Of a DNA stretch of 64,000 nt, positions 17,165 to 26,342 are shown one piece after another. How positions within the stretch are numbered: position 1 is the first letter of the stretch; the number at the start of each line of letters is the position of its first letter. The stretch lies in assembly GCF_000184685.1 (NCBI RefSeq), contig NC_014830.1, forward strand, positions 2,418,001 through 2,482,000, written 5' to 3'. Position numbers and translations under genes: made by a program. Origin of the DNA: Intrasporangium calvum DSM 43043. Lineage in GTDB: Bacteria > Actinomycetota > Actinomycetes > Actinomycetales > Dermatophilaceae. The notes beneath the pieces were generated by a model. It had not been told where the DNA came from, ran no database searches, and saw nothing but the letters and a program-made list of their open reading frames with translations.

Positions 17165-18598
17165 ATGTCAGTCCTCCCCCGAACCGTTTCCGGATTCCAC
17201 CCCGGCGCAGACGGGACCCCCGGCGCCGCACCGTGCGGCGGCGGGACACCGCACGGCTTGACGACCCGGAGCCGAACCGCCGGCACCGTCGCTTCAGAGC
17301 TGCCCCGCGTCGTCGGGGCCGGGCTCGTCGTGCCCACCCTCTCCGGCCCCACGCCCTACGCGAACCTGGACCACGCCGCCTCCACTCCTGCCCTCGTGGC
17401 CGTCAAGGAGGCCGTCGACCGCGCCCTGGAGACGTACGCCTCGGTCCACCGGGGCGCCGGCTACGCGTCGCGTCTCACCAGCGCCTGGTACGAGCAGGCT
17501 CGGGCCGAGGTGGCCGCCTTCGTCGGCGCCCGCTCCGACGACGCCGTCATCTTCACGCGGACGACGACGGACTCGTGGGCCGTGCTGTCCGCGGCGCTCC
17601 CGGCGGACACCACCGTCTTCGTCTTCGCCTCCGAGCACCACTCCACCCTCCTACCGTGGGGCGACCTCCGCACGGTCCGTCTCCCCGTTCCGCACAGTGT
17701 CGCCGAGGCCCGGGCACTCCTGGCGGACGAGCTGGCCGCGCGGTCCGGCGGACAGCACGCGGCGCACCGGCTCGTCGTCATCACCGGGGCGTCGAACGTC
17801 ACCGGCGAGATCTGGCCGGTCGAGGACTTCGCGCGACTGGCCCACGAGCACGGCGCCCGCATCGCCGTCGACGCCGCGCAGCTGTCGGCGCACCGTCGGA
17901 TCGACGTCGCCGCGTGGGACGTGGACTACCTCGCCTTCTCCGGGCACAAGACCTACGCGCCGTTCGGCACCGGCGTCCTCGCCGGCCGGTCGGACTGGCT
18001 CGACGGGGGCGACCCCTACCTGCGCGGCGGTGGCGCGACCCGTGTCGTCGCCGCAGGCGACACGACCTGGGCGACCGGTGCGGCCCGGCACGAGGGCGGC
18101 AGCCCCAACGTCATCGGCGCCATCGCCCTGGCGGCCGCGTGCGCGACGATCGCCGCCCACCGGGTCGCCATCGAGGAGCACGAGTCCCGGCTGCTCTCCC
18201 GACTTCGTGACGGCCTGAGCACGATCGACGGCGTGGACGAGCTGTCGATCTTCGACGAGCGGCACGACCGCGTCGGGGTGGTGGCCTTCACGGTGCGAGG
18301 GTTCGAGGCCTCACTGGTCTCCCAGGTGCTCTCGGTGGAGCACGGGGTCGGGGTCCGGGACGGCCGGTTCTGCGCCCACCTGCTCGTCGACGACCTGCTC
18401 TCCGGCACCGGGGAGCACGAGACCGCGGTCCGGGCCAGCATCGGTCTCGGTTCGACGAAGGAGGGCGTGGACCGTCTCATCGGCGGCCTGCGTGAGCTCG
18501 TCGAGGCCGGACCGGCCGCCGCGTGGACTCGCGCTGACTCCGGCTGGGTGGTCGACGGCGACGACCCGCGCGACCGTGAGGTCGTCCGCCCCTGGTGA
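17165..18598 (+). CDS. Class V aminotransferase / cysteine desulfurase-like PLP enzyme under SAM-IV control
   Basis: A 477-residue fold-type I PLP enzyme related to SufS/NifS. Seen: YANLDHAASTPALVAVKEAV, FVFASEHHSTLLPW, the PLP aspartate in ARIAVDAAQLSAHR, and the Schiff-base lysine in LAFSGHKTYAPFGTGVLAG. No short cysteine-loop typical of group I desulfurases was found. The start ATG 17165 is set by AGGAG six bases upstream (17154-17158) and follows the riboswitch directly. The SAM-IV control suggests a role in sulfur amino acid metabolism, for instance a C-S lyase step; this is inference from context. Confidence 0.88.
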   Translation: MSVLPRTVSGFHPGADGTPGAAPCGGGTPHGLTTRSRTAGTVASELPRVVGAGLVVPTLSGPTPYANLDHAASTPALVAVKEAVDRALETYASVHRGAGYASRLTSAWYEQARAEVAAFVGARSDDAVIFTRTTTDSWAVLSAALPADTTVFVFASEHHSTLLPWGDLRTVRLPVPHSVAEARALLADELAARSGGQHAAHRLVVITGASNVTGEIWPVEDFARLAHEHGARIAVDAAQLSAHRRIDVAAWDVDYLAFSGHKTYAPFGTGVLAGRSDWLDGGDPYLRGGGATRVVAAGDTTWATGAARHEGGSPNVIGAIALAAACATIAAHRVAIEEHESRLLSRLRDGLSTIDGVDELSIFDERHDRVGVVAFTVRGFEASLVSQVLSVEHGVGVRDGRFCAHLLVDDLLSGTGEHETAVRASIGLGSTKEGVDRLIGGLRELVEAGPAAAWTRADSGWVVDGDDPRDREVVRPW

Positions 18599-18640
18599 CG
18601 TGGCCGAGGTCCGGGGCCCGCTGTCAGAGCCCGCGGCACG

Positions 18641-18682
18641 AGTGCGAGTCAGGGAGTGCGAGTCAGGGAGTGCGAGTCAGGG
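18641..18682. repeat. 14-bp tandem repeat, three copies
   Basis: Three exact copies of AGTGCGAGTCAGGG lie in the gap after the aminotransferase gene. The last overlaps the stop codon of the convergent EEP-family gene. Confidence 0.85.
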
Positions 18683-19708
18683 AGTGGTGGACTCGGTCTC
18701 GGGGAGCGCATACGTGGCCCACACGATGGCATGGTCAGTCCCGTGGATCGCGGTGGATCCTGCCTCCACGACCGTCAGCCCCCGGCTCAGCAGGTGGTCG
18801 AGCTGGATGTAGGGCGGGACCCGCTGGCCGACGAACGGCCAGGTGCGGACCCAGCCGAGCCCGGCCACCTGGTGGGCGTCGTCGAAACCTTCGGCGGTGT
18901 GCCGGAACGCGGGGTGACCTCGACTGGCGTTGAAGTCGCCCGCCAGGAGGACGGGCTCGCTGCCTTCCTGGCGGTCCCGCCACGTCGCGAGCGCCCGGAG
19001 CGCAGCGCGCCACTCGACGGTGTCGCCGGCGAGGGGGGCGGGCACGTGGACGGCCTTCACCCGCACGGCCGTACCGGTGACGTCGACGACGACTTCCGGC
19101 TGCAGGCTCGGGGTGTGCGCGTCGACCGGGTCCTCGCCGGTGGTCTCCGTCGCCGGGAACCGGGAGAAGACCATGGTGCCGGTGTACGACTCCGGCCGTG
19201 TCTCCCCGACCTCCTCGATGAACCACTGGTCGAGACCCGCCTCGTCGAGGGCAGCCAGCGCCTCCGGCGTCACCTCGGTGGCGACGAGCACGTCAACCGC
19301 CTCGGCCCGGACCGCGTCCGCGACCTGCTCGGCGTCAGCGCGGCCGAACGACAGGTTGACCGCCATCACCGTGAGGTCCAGCGGTGCGTCGGGTGACGTC
19401 TCGGCGAACCAGCTCGGCAGCGCGATGGACGCAGCCACCGCGACCGCCGCGCCGACGGGGAGGAGCATCCACCACCGCCGGAGCAGGGCGGTGACGCCGA
19501 GGAGACCGAGCAGGCCGAGGGCGACCAACGGGCCGGCGGTCTGGAGAACCACCACCGGCTGCCAGGTCGAGTCGAGCCAGCGGGCTCCGCCGACGACACC
19601 GAGAACGACGAGCACCAGGGCGATGAGGAGGTCGGGCCCGGCCGGCCGGGACCGGCCGAGCCACCCTGGCGTGGGCCGACCCGGTCGCCGTCTCGCGGTC
19701 TCGGTCAC
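18677..19708 (-). CDS. Membrane-anchored endonuclease/exonuclease/phosphatase family protein
   Basis: A 343-residue protein with three N-terminal membrane segments (~28-100, for example LIALVLVVLGVVGGARWL and PLVALGLLGLLGVTALL) and an EEP catalytic domain. Motifs: LTVMAVNLSFGRAD, LVATEV, VKAVHVPAP, LLAGDFNASRGHPAF, IQLDHLLSR and the terminal catalytic GTDHAIV. The domain is likely on the outside of the membrane. Members are phosphodiesterases of nucleic acids or phospholipids; the substrate here is unknown. The start overlaps the RNase J stop by 4 bp, so the two are coupled. The C-terminus ends next to the 14-bp repeats. Confidence 0.88.
   Translation of the reverse strand: MTETARRRPGRPTPGWLGRSRPAGPDLLIALVLVVLGVVGGARWLDSTWQPVVVLQTAGPLVALGLLGLLGVTALLRRWWMLLPVGAAVAVAASIALPSWFAETSPDAPLDLTVMAVNLSFGRADAEQVADAVRAEAVDVLVATEVTPEALAALDEAGLDQWFIEEVGETRPESYTGTMVFSRFPATETTGEDPVDAHTPSLQPEVVVDVTGTAVRVKAVHVPAPLAGDTVEWRAALRALATWRDRQEGSEPVLLAGDFNASRGHPAFRHTAEGFDDAHQVAGLGWVRTWPFVGQRVPPYIQLDHLLSRGLTVVEAGSTAIHGTDHAIVWATYALPETESTTP
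18702..18714 (+). repeat. Degenerate dispersed-motif remnant
   Basis: GAGCGCATACG lacks two bases of the core. It lies in the 3' end of the EEP-family gene and is read as TYALPE. It may be chance. Confidence 0.3.
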
Positions 19709-21426
19709 GCCTGGAGCACGACAGGGATGATCATCGGCCGGCGACGGATCTTGCCACCCACCCAGGACCCCACGGCGCGGCGGATCACCTGCTGGAGCTG
19801 CTGGTCATCGCGGACGCCGTTGGCGACGGCCTCCTCGATGGCCCGCTCGACCTTCGGGATCACCTGCTGGAAGATCTCCTCGCTCTCGACGAAGCCACGC
19901 GCCGTGATCTCGGGCCCGGAGGCGATCTTGCCGGTGGCCGCGTCGAGCACGACGATGCAGGTGATGAAGCCCTCGTCCCGAAGGATCCGACGGTCCTTGA
20001 GCAGGGCCTCGTCGGTGCCGCCGATGTTGGTCCCGTCGACGTAGATGTAGCCGCAGTCGACGACGCCGGTGATCCGGGCGTGCCCGTCGACGAGGTCGAC
20101 GACGACGCCGTCCTCGGCGAGCACGACGTTGCGCTCCGGGACGCCGGTCTGGATGGCGAGCTGGGCGTTGGCGAACATGTGCCGCCACTCGCCGTGCACG
20201 GGCATGACGTTGCGCGGCTTGACGATGTTGTAGCAGTAGAGCAGCTCACCGGCGCTCGCGTGGCCCGACACGTGAACCTTGGCGTTGCCCTTGTGCACGA
20301 CGTTGGCGCCGAGGCGCATCAGGCCGTTGATGACGCGGTAGACGGCGTTCTCGTTGCCGGGAATGAGGCTGCTCGCGAGCAGGACCGTGTCACCGGGCCC
20401 GACGTTGATCCGGTGCTCCCCGTTGGCCATCCGGGACAGCGCCGCCATCGGCTCGCCCTGGGAACCGGTGCTGATGAGGACCAGCTCGTTGTCGGGCAGG
20501 TCCCCGATCCGCTTGAGGTCGATGAGGATGCCTTCGGGGACGTGCAGGTAGCCGAGCTCCGCGGCGATGCCCATGTTGCGAACCATCGAGCGGCCGACGA
20601 ACGCGACCTTGCGGCCGGCCTTCGCGGCGGCGTCGAGGACCTGCTGGACCCGGTGGACGTGGCTGCTGAAGCAGGCGACGATGATGCGCCGCTGGGCGTG
20701 CCGGAACACCTTGTCGATGGCCGGGGCGATCTCGAGCTCGGGCGTGGTGAAGCCGGGCATGTCGGCGTTCGTCGAGTCGGTGAGGAAGAGGTCGACACCC
20801 TCCTGCCCCAGCCGGGCGAAGGCGCGCAGGTCGGTGATCCTGCCGTCGAGGGGCAGCTGGTCCATCTTGAAGTCACCGGTGTGCAGCAAGGTCCCGGCCT
20901 CGGTGCGGACGAAGACCGCGAGCGCGTCCGGGATCGAGTGGTTCACCGCGACGAACTCGAGGTCGAAAGCGCCGACGCGCTCGCGCTGGCCCTCCTTGAC
21001 GGCCAGCGTGAAGGGCCGGATCCGGTGCTCCTTGAGCTTGGCCTCGACGAGCGCGAGCGTCAGGGTGGAGCCGATGAGCGGGATGTCGCCCTTGAGCCGC
21101 AGCAGGTAGGGGACGGCCCCGATGTGGTCCTCGTGACCGTGGGTGAGGACGATGGCCTCGACGTCGTCGAGACGGTCCTGGAGGTACGAGAAGTCGGGGA
21201 GGATGAGGTCGACGCCCGGGTGGTGGTCCTCGGGGAAGAGCACGCCGCAGTCGACGATGAGCAGCCGCCCCTTCGTCTCCAGCACGGTCATGTTGCGGCC
21301 GATCTCCCCGAGTCCGCCCAGGGCAACGACCCTGAGGCCGTTGTCGGGGAGGGGTGGCGGGGTGGTCAGCTCAGGGTGAGGATGGCTCACAGGGTTCCTG
21401 TCGGTGGGCCCGTCTGATGCGGGCAT
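19705..21426 (-). CDS. rnj: Ribonuclease J
   Basis: 5'-exonuclease/endonuclease of the metallo-beta-lactamase fold, acting in mRNA decay and rRNA maturation. The 573-residue protein has VVALGGLGEIGRNM, the zinc motif LTHGHEDHIGAVPYLL, the beta-CASP part (ACFSSHVHRVQQVLDAA), VHVSGHAS and the C-terminal multimer domain. A GTG at 21390 (VSHPHPELTTP) is an alternative start; the first 12 residues are not conserved. It sits in the dapA-rnj arrangement common in actinobacteria, 19 bases after dapA. Confidence 0.94.
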   Translation of the reverse strand: MPASDGPTDRNPVSHPHPELTTPPPLPDNGLRVVALGGLGEIGRNMTVLETKGRLLIVDCGVLFPEDHHPGVDLILPDFSYLQDRLDDVEAIVLTHGHEDHIGAVPYLLRLKGDIPLIGSTLTLALVEAKLKEHRIRPFTLAVKEGQRERVGAFDLEFVAVNHSIPDALAVFVRTEAGTLLHTGDFKMDQLPLDGRITDLRAFARLGQEGVDLFLTDSTNADMPGFTTPELEIAPAIDKVFRHAQRRIIVACFSSHVHRVQQVLDAAAKAGRKVAFVGRSMVRNMGIAAELGYLHVPEGILIDLKRIGDLPDNELVLISTGSQGEPMAALSRMANGEHRINVGPGDTVLLASSLIPGNENAVYRVINGLMRLGANVVHKGNAKVHVSGHASAGELLYCYNIVKPRNVMPVHGEWRHMFANAQLAIQTGVPERNVVLAEDGVVVDLVDGHARITGVVDCGYIYVDGTNIGGTDEALLKDRRILRDEGFITCIVVLDAATGKIASGPEITARGFVESEEIFQQVIPKVERAIEEAVANGVRDDQQLQQVIRRAVGSWVGGKIRRRPMIIPVVLQA

Positions 21427-21445
21427 CGTGCGGTGGGTGGTGCCT

Positions 21446-22330
21446 TCAGGCGATGGTCGCCAGGGCCGCGCGGATCAGCCCACGCTGCTCGTCGGTCGCC
21501 TCGACGAGGGGCAGCCGGGTCGCGGCGGACCCGATGAGGCCCTGCTCGGCGAGGGCGGCCTTGGCCATGATGGCGCCCTGGGTGACGTACATGACGGCGT
21601 CGACGATGGTGTGGAGCGACCGGTGGATCCCCCGGGCGTCGTCCCAGCGTCCCTCGACCACGGCATCGGCGAAGCGGCGGTAGATCGCGGGGCAGGTCTG
21701 GGACGTCACTCCGACGAACCCCACCGCGCCGTTGACGAAGTGCGCGAGGTTCATCGCGTCGTCACCGGAGTACCAGTCGAGCCCGGTGGCCTCCATCAGC
21801 TGGCCGGCGAGCCAGAGGTCCCCGCGCGCATCCTTCACTGCCACGATGCGGTCGTGCTCGGCGATGCGCAGGTAGGTCTCGCGGGCGATCGCGATGCCGG
21901 AGCGCCCCGGGATGTCGTAGACCATGACCGGCAGGTCGCTCGCGTCGGCGAGGGCGAGGAAGTGCGCGACCAGGCCCGACTGCGGCGGCTTGTTGTAGTA
22001 GGGCGTGACGGCGAGGACCGCGTGGGCGCCGGCCTTCTCCGCCATCTGGACCGACTCGACGCTCTTGGCCGTGTCGTTGCTGCCGGCGCCGGCGACGATC
22101 ACGGCCCGGTCACCCACCGCAGCGATGACGGCGCGGAGCAGCTCCTCCTTCTCCGTGGCCGTCGTCGTCGGGGACTCCCCGGTCGTCCCGGACACGACGA
22201 TCCCGTCATGCCCCTGGTCCACCAGGTGCGTGGCCAACCGCTGGGCCGAGTCGAGATCGACGGATCCGTCCGCGCGCATCGGCGTCACCATCGCCGAGAG
22301 GACACGTCCGAGCCTGGGTGCGTCTGCCAT
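21446..22330 (-). CDS. dapA: 4-hydroxy-tetrahydrodipicolinate synthase
   Basis: First committed enzyme of the diaminopimelate/lysine branch: condenses pyruvate with aspartate semialdehyde. The 294-residue TIM barrel has GTTGESPT, TPYYNKP, the tyrosine in VYDIPGR (Tyr138) and the Schiff-base Lys166 in AVKDARGD. The ATG at 22330 is supported by TAACCT six bases upstream (leaderless). It is followed closely by RNase J. Other pathway genes in the window are dapB and dapF. Confidence 0.96.
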   Translation of the reverse strand: MADAPRLGRVLSAMVTPMRADGSVDLDSAQRLATHLVDQGHDGIVVSGTTGESPTTTATEKEELLRAVIAAVGDRAVIVAGAGSNDTAKSVESVQMAEKAGAHAVLAVTPYYNKPPQSGLVAHFLALADASDLPVMVYDIPGRSGIAIARETYLRIAEHDRIVAVKDARGDLWLAGQLMEATGLDWYSGDDAMNLAHFVNGAVGFVGVTSQTCPAIYRRFADAVVEGRWDDARGIHRSLHTIVDAVMYVTQGAIMAKAALAEQGLIGSAATRLPLVEATDEQRGLIRAALATIA

Positions 22331-22424
22331 GGGCCAAGGTTAGCGCCCGACCACGTCCCGTTCCGCGGCACGCCCACCAACCCCTCCGGTCCCGGGATGC
22401 CGCCGCGGATGCGGGGGACAGAGA

Positions 22425-22464
22425 GCGAGGCACTACTCGCTCGGGGGTCCGAGTAGTGCCTCGC
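22425..22464. repeat. Intergenic long-arm palindrome (dapA-folA gap)
   Basis: GCGAGGCACTACTCG and its exact complement are separated by a 10-base loop, 75 bases past the folA stop. No U-tract follows on either strand. It could act as a terminator or 3'-end protector. Confidence 0.8.
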
Positions 22465-22538
22465 CACTCCTTCCATCGCGGGCCGTGGCCAGGTGTTACA
22501 CCGGCGCGCGGAAAAGTTTCGTGCCTCGCCGCGGCCTC

Positions 22539-23003
22539 TCAGCGCCGGGCGTAGGTCACCCACGAGAAGCCGTCGCGATCCTCCCGGTCGGTCTCCTGCC
22601 ACTGCTCGCCGTCGATCTCAGGGAAGGTGACCGAGCCGTCCGGTGCCTGGTCCACTTCGGTGATGACGAGCCGAGCGGCATACGGCATCGCCTCCCGATA
22701 GACCTCTCCCCCGCCCACGATGAACACCTCGTCCGCCGGCCCGGCGAGGCTGAGGGCCTCGGCGAGCGAATGGGCGGTCTCGACCCCGGGGTGGGCCCAG
22801 TCGGGCTGGCGGGTCACGACGATGCTGCGACGACCGGGGAGCACGCCCATCGTCTCGAACGTGCGCCGGCCCATGATCATCGGATGGCCCATCGTCGTGC
22901 GCTTGAAGAACTTGAGGTCCTCGGGGATGTGCCAGAGCATTGTTGACCCGTCGCCGATCACGCCGTTACGACCCACGGCGGCGATCATCGTCACGTTCGT
23001 CAT
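22539..23003 (-). CDS. folA: Dihydrofolate reductase
   Basis: Regenerates tetrahydrofolate consumed by thymidylate synthase, encoded just upstream. The 154-residue protein has MIAAVGRNGVIGDGSTMLWHIPEDLKFFK, the NADPH motif MGRRTFETMG, RRSIVVTR and VFIVGGGEVYREAM. The ATG at 23003 is the family start (MTNVTMIAAVG); the longer open frame runs back through thyA in the wrong phase. The segment MPYAARLVI carries a dispersed-motif copy in place of a loosely conserved helix end. It lies 83 bases after thyA. Confidence 0.96.
   Translation of the reverse strand: MTNVTMIAAVGRNGVIGDGSTMLWHIPEDLKFFKRTTMGHPMIMGRRTFETMGVLPGRRSIVVTRQPDWAHPGVETAHSLAEALSLAGPADEVFIVGGGEVYREAMPYAARLVITEVDQAPDGSVTFPEIDGEQWQETDREDRDGFSWVTYARR
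22665..22683 (+). repeat. Dispersed 19-bp motif, copy 8
   Basis: 16 of 19 bases match, with an exact AGCGGCATAC core, antisense to folA, which reads it as PYAARL. Confidence 0.8.
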
Positions 23004-23086
23004 GGACCCCACTGTGGCAGGTCTCGGTTGGCTCCGCCTCGGCGTGGAGGTCCCCCGAAGGAGCAAGGGCGGCTCGCCGGAGAGCC

Positions 23087-23902
23087 TCAGACGGCGATCG
23101 GCGCCTTGATCCCGGGGTCGGCGACGTAGTCCTCGAGCACGAAGTCGTCGATGTCGAACGCGTCGATGTCCTTCTTGCCGGGCGTGATCCGCATGGTGGG
23201 CAGCGGGTGGGGGGTCCGGGTGAGCTGGAGCCGGGCCTGGTCGAGGTGGTTGAGGTAGAGATGGGCGTCGCCGAGCGTGTGGACGAACTCGCCGGGCTCG
23301 AGGTCGGTCAGCTGGGCGATCATCTGGGTCAGCAGCGCGTAGCTGGCGATGTTGAACGGCACGCCGAGGAAGATGTCGGCGCTGCGCTGGTAGAGCTGGC
23401 ACGAGAGCCTCCGGGGGCCCCCGGACTCCGTGGCGGGGTGGACGTAGAACTGGAACATCGTGTGGCACGGCGGCAGCGCCATGTCGTCCACGTCGGCGAC
23501 GTTCCAGGCCGACACGATGTGGCGACGGCTGTCCGGGTTGGTGCGGATCTGCTCGATGACCCTGGCGATCTGGTCGACGCGTCGACCGTCCGGCGTCGGC
23601 CAGGACCGCCACTGGTAGCCGTAGATCGGGCCGAGGTCACCCTTGGCGTCGGCCCACTCGTCCCAGATGGTGATCCCACGCTCCTGCAGCCAGCGCACGT
23701 TCGTGTCACCCCGGAGGAACCACAGCAGCTCGCCGATGATCGAGCGCAGGTGCAGCCGCTTGGTCGTCATGGCCGGGAAGCCGTCCGCGAGGTCGAACCG
23801 CATCTGGTGACCGAAGACGCTGAGCGTGCCGGTGCCCGTCCGGTCGGACTTCTCCTGCCCATGGGTCAGGACGTGGTCGAGGAGATCGAGGTACTGCCGC
23901 AC
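23087..23902 (-). CDS. thyA: Thymidylate synthase (ThyA)
   Basis: Folate-dependent dUMP methylation (271 residues). Seen: [31 protein letters not shown], and the catalytic Cys146 in [12 protein letters not shown], the same position as in E. coli; then [13 protein letters not shown] and HLYLNHLDQ. The start GTG at 23902 has TAGGCT six bases upstream, so a leaderless mRNA is likely. It is co-oriented with folA downstream, and the pair probably forms a transcription unit ending at the palindrome at 22425. Confidence 0.97.
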   Translation of the reverse strand: MRQYLDLLDHVLTHGQEKSDRTGTGTLSVFGHQMRFDLADGFPAMTTKRLHLRSIIGELLWFLRGDTNVRWLQERGITIWDEWADAKGDLGPIYGYQWRSWPTPDGRRVDQIARVIEQIRTNPDSRRHIVSAWNVADVDDMALPPCHTMFQFYVHPATESGGPRRLSCQLYQRSADIFLGVPFNIASYALLTQMIAQLTDLEPGEFVHTLGDAHLYLNHLDQARLQLTRTPHPLPTMRITPGKKDIDAFDIDDFVLEDYVADPGIKAPIAV

Positions 23903-23926
23903 GATCGCAGCCTAACCCTCACCCCG

Positions 23927-23970
23927 TTCGATGTATCTGTGCGACGCATGCGCCCCGCAGATACATCGAA
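23927..23970. repeat. Intergenic palindrome between the membrane-protein gene and thyA
   Basis: TTCGATGTATCTG and its complement flank an 18-base loop, 27 bases past the stop of the upstream minus-strand gene and just before the thyA promoter. No U-tract is present. Confidence 0.75.
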
Positions 23971-23997
23971 TCGGAGGAGTGGGGGCGGGTGATGGCG

Positions 23998-25113
23998 TCA
24001 GGACGCGCGGTCGGCGTCCACGGCCACCGGCTCCGCCTGACGACCGGCTTCGGGCGCCGGCCCCCGGGCCGCGAGCGGCCACAGCCCGAAGAAGTCGCCC
24101 GCCCAGGCCATGGCCGGGAAGGTCACCGCGAGCAGCGCGTTGGCCAGCCACAGCTCGGCGTCGAACCCGGGTGCACCCGAGCCGAGCTCCCCGGTCACCA
24201 GCGGCATGAGCAGCGCGTACCCGAGGGCGAGCAGGCTCCCGGCGACAGCGGCGGCGGCAGCGCCCACCAGGCCCTTGACCGGCTGGCGCATGCCGCGGAA
24301 CAGCGAGCCCTGGAGCATGTTGAGCAGGATGACCGACCCGAAGATGAACGGGATCGGCACCCGCACGAGGAAGACCGGGGCGGCCATCCCGAGGCCGCGG
24401 GTCCCGAGCCAGAACAGCGCGCCACCGATGACCACGGTGGCGAGGGTCCACACGATCCCGAGCACCGGCTGGCGCATGACCGAGCCGAACCGGGTCAGCG
24501 GCCACAGGTCGAGGTGGAGGAAGAGGAACATGACCGCGAGCGCGGTGACGGCGAAGACGGTCACGTCCCACGCGTTGAAGAGGCCACCCGGGTCGAGCGA
24601 GGGCTGGTAGAACGGCGCCCCCTTGGCGAACTCGTAGTTGAACAGGACCGAGTAGAGCACGGCGTTGACCACGTAGGCCGTCGCGAGCAGCCCGACCCCG
24701 GCCACCAGCTTGTTGCGCACCAAGGACCAAGGCCAGCCGCCCCACACGATCGCCAGGAAGAAGGTCACCACGACCGAGGTGATGATCGCCTGGATCACCA
24801 TCGGGACCGGAGGGGTCACCCCGCCGCCGATCGTCACGAGGTGGACCACGGCGACGACCACGGCCACCGCGGCGGCAAGGCCGAGGAAGAGCAGCCCTCG
24901 CACCGGCTGCGGCCGCTCGGCGATGGCCGCAGGCACGGCACCGCGCCAGAACGCGCCGATGACGATGGTCACCGGGATCGCACACATGAGCGCGAACGAC
25001 ACCCAGCCCCCGAACGTCGGCCAGGAGAACAACGAGACGAAGACGAGCGACACGACGATGACGACGGCCGTCGCCGCGACGCCGAGCAGGGGCTGGCGCA
25101 GGCGAGACAACAT
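23998..25113 (-). CDS. Polytopic membrane protein with QP(V/L)xG repeats
   Basis: I do not recognise this family. The 371-residue protein has about ten hydrophobic segments and a short basic/acidic C-terminal tail. A motif recurs four times at the start of structural blocks: RQPLLG (residue 6), QPVRG, RQPVLG and RQPVKG, suggesting internal duplication. The start ATG 25113 (MLSRLRQPLLG) is preferred, since upstream codons in the open frame are low in quality. It lies downstream of paaE (107-base gap), so it might be co-transcribed, but no link to phenylacetate breakdown is visible. A transporter or permease-like role is possible. Confidence 0.75.
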   Translation of the reverse strand: MLSRLRQPLLGVAATAVVIVVSLVFVSLFSWPTFGGWVSFALMCAIPVTIVIGAFWRGAVPAAIAERPQPVRGLLFLGLAAAVAVVVAVVHLVTIGGGVTPPVPMVIQAIITSVVVTFFLAIVWGGWPWSLVRNKLVAGVGLLATAYVVNAVLYSVLFNYEFAKGAPFYQPSLDPGGLFNAWDVTVFAVTALAVMFLFLHLDLWPLTRFGSVMRQPVLGIVWTLATVVIGGALFWLGTRGLGMAAPVFLVRVPIPFIFGSVILLNMLQGSLFRGMRQPVKGLVGAAAAAVAGSLLALGYALLMPLVTGELGSGAPGFDAELWLANALLAVTFPAMAWAGDFFGLWPLAARGPAPEAGRQAEPVAVDADRAS

Positions 25114-25220
25114 GGGGACCTCCGGGAGCAGGGGCGGCCTGGTCAGGCGCGCTGCCCGGAGGCTAGGCCCCCCGGCCCGTGCCGCACCCGCATCGTTCCG
25201 CGCTCCGGTACGGCCCACCT

Positions 25221-26342
25221 TCACGCGTCGTAGTCGAGCGACACCTCGTCCGTCACCGGGTGGCTCTGGCACGCGAGCACGATGCCGGCCTCGACCTCTT
25301 CGGGCTCGAGAGAGTAGTTGCGGTCCATCCGCACCTGCCCGGCAACGAGCCGGGCCCGGCAGGTCCCGCACACGCCGTTGGTACAGGAGTACGGCGCATC
25401 AGGGCGCAGGCGCAGGGTCGCGTCGAGGATCGACTCCTCGCGGCTCGGCATCGGGATCACCGTGGTCCGCCCGTCGAGGTTGACCGTGACGGTCGCCTCG
25501 GGCGGGGCAGCCTCGTCGACGACGATCTTGCGCTTCGGCTCGGTCCCGTCGTCGACGTGGAAGATCTCGTGGTGGATGTGGTGCTGGTCGACCCCCCGCT
25601 CCTGGAGCAGGGCCTCGGCGCCGGTGACGAGCCCGAAGGGTCCGCAGAGGTACCACTCGTCGACCGAGGCGACCGGCACGAGTGCCGCGAAGATCCGCTC
25701 GAGCCGCTCTCGGTCGAGCCGCCCGCTGAACAGCTCGACGTCCTGCGCCTCCCGCGACAGGACGTTGACGAGGTGGAACCGGCCGGGACAGCGGTTCTTC
25801 AGGTCCTCGAGCTCCTCGAGGAACATGATCGTGCTGGTCTTCCGGTTGCCGAAGAGCAGCGTGGCGCGTGACCGCGGCTCCTCCTCGAGTGCCGAGGTCA
25901 GCAGGGACATGACCGGGGTGATCCCCGAACCGGCGGCGATGGCGACGTGGTGTCGTGCGGCGTCAGGGGCGGCGGCGCAGGTGAAGCTGCCGAGGGGGGT
26001 CATCACCTCGAGGACGTCCCCGGGCGCGACGACGTCGTTGAGCCAGGTCGACATCCGGCCCTCGGGGACGCGGGCCGCGGCGACCCGCAGCGTGCCGGTC
26101 GCGGTCGCGGTCGCGCGGGACTGGCAGATCGAGTAGGACTGCCGGACCTCCTCACCGCCGAGCACCGCGCGGATCGTCAGGTGCTGTCCCGGCTCGAAGA
26201 CGTACTCGTCGGCCAGGTCCGGCGGCACCGTGAAGGTGATCGCGACGGACTCGTCGGTCAGCCGCTCGACGTCGGCGACGGTCAGGTCGTGGAAGCGGGC
26301 CCGATGGCGGGCGGGGGCGCCAGCGGTGGTCAGGTCGGTCAT
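25221..26342 (-). CDS. paaE: Phenylacetyl-CoA epoxidase reductase subunit
   Basis: Passes electrons from NADPH to the PaaAC oxygenase. The 373-residue protein has an FNR-type FAD domain (FEPGQHLTIRAV, RQSYSICQS), a nucleotide-binding part (AIAAGSGITPVMSLL, LLFGNRKTSTIMFLEEL, EWYLCGPFGLV) and a C-terminal plant-type [2Fe-2S] ferredoxin with CTNGVCGTCRARL and a distal ACQSHP cysteine. Its ATG directly follows the paaD stop (TGAATG). It is the last gene of the paaABCDE operon. Confidence 0.96.
   Translation of the reverse strand: MTDLTTAGAPARHRARFHDLTVADVERLTDESVAITFTVPPDLADEYVFEPGQHLTIRAVLGGEEVRQSYSICQSRATATATGTLRVAAARVPEGRMSTWLNDVVAPGDVLEVMTPLGSFTCAAAPDAARHHVAIAAGSGITPVMSLLTSALEEEPRSRATLLFGNRKTSTIMFLEELEDLKNRCPGRFHLVNVLSREAQDVELFSGRLDRERLERIFAALVPVASVDEWYLCGPFGLVTGAEALLQERGVDQHHIHHEIFHVDDGTEPKRKIVVDEAAPPEATVTVNLDGRTTVIPMPSREESILDATLRLRPDAPYSCTNGVCGTCRARLVAGQVRMDRNYSLEPEEVEAGIVLACQSHPVTDEVSLDYDA

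Noticed and set aside
23927-23970. Palindrome as the end of an insertion element
   Set aside because: No transposase, no second end and no target duplication were seen nearby.
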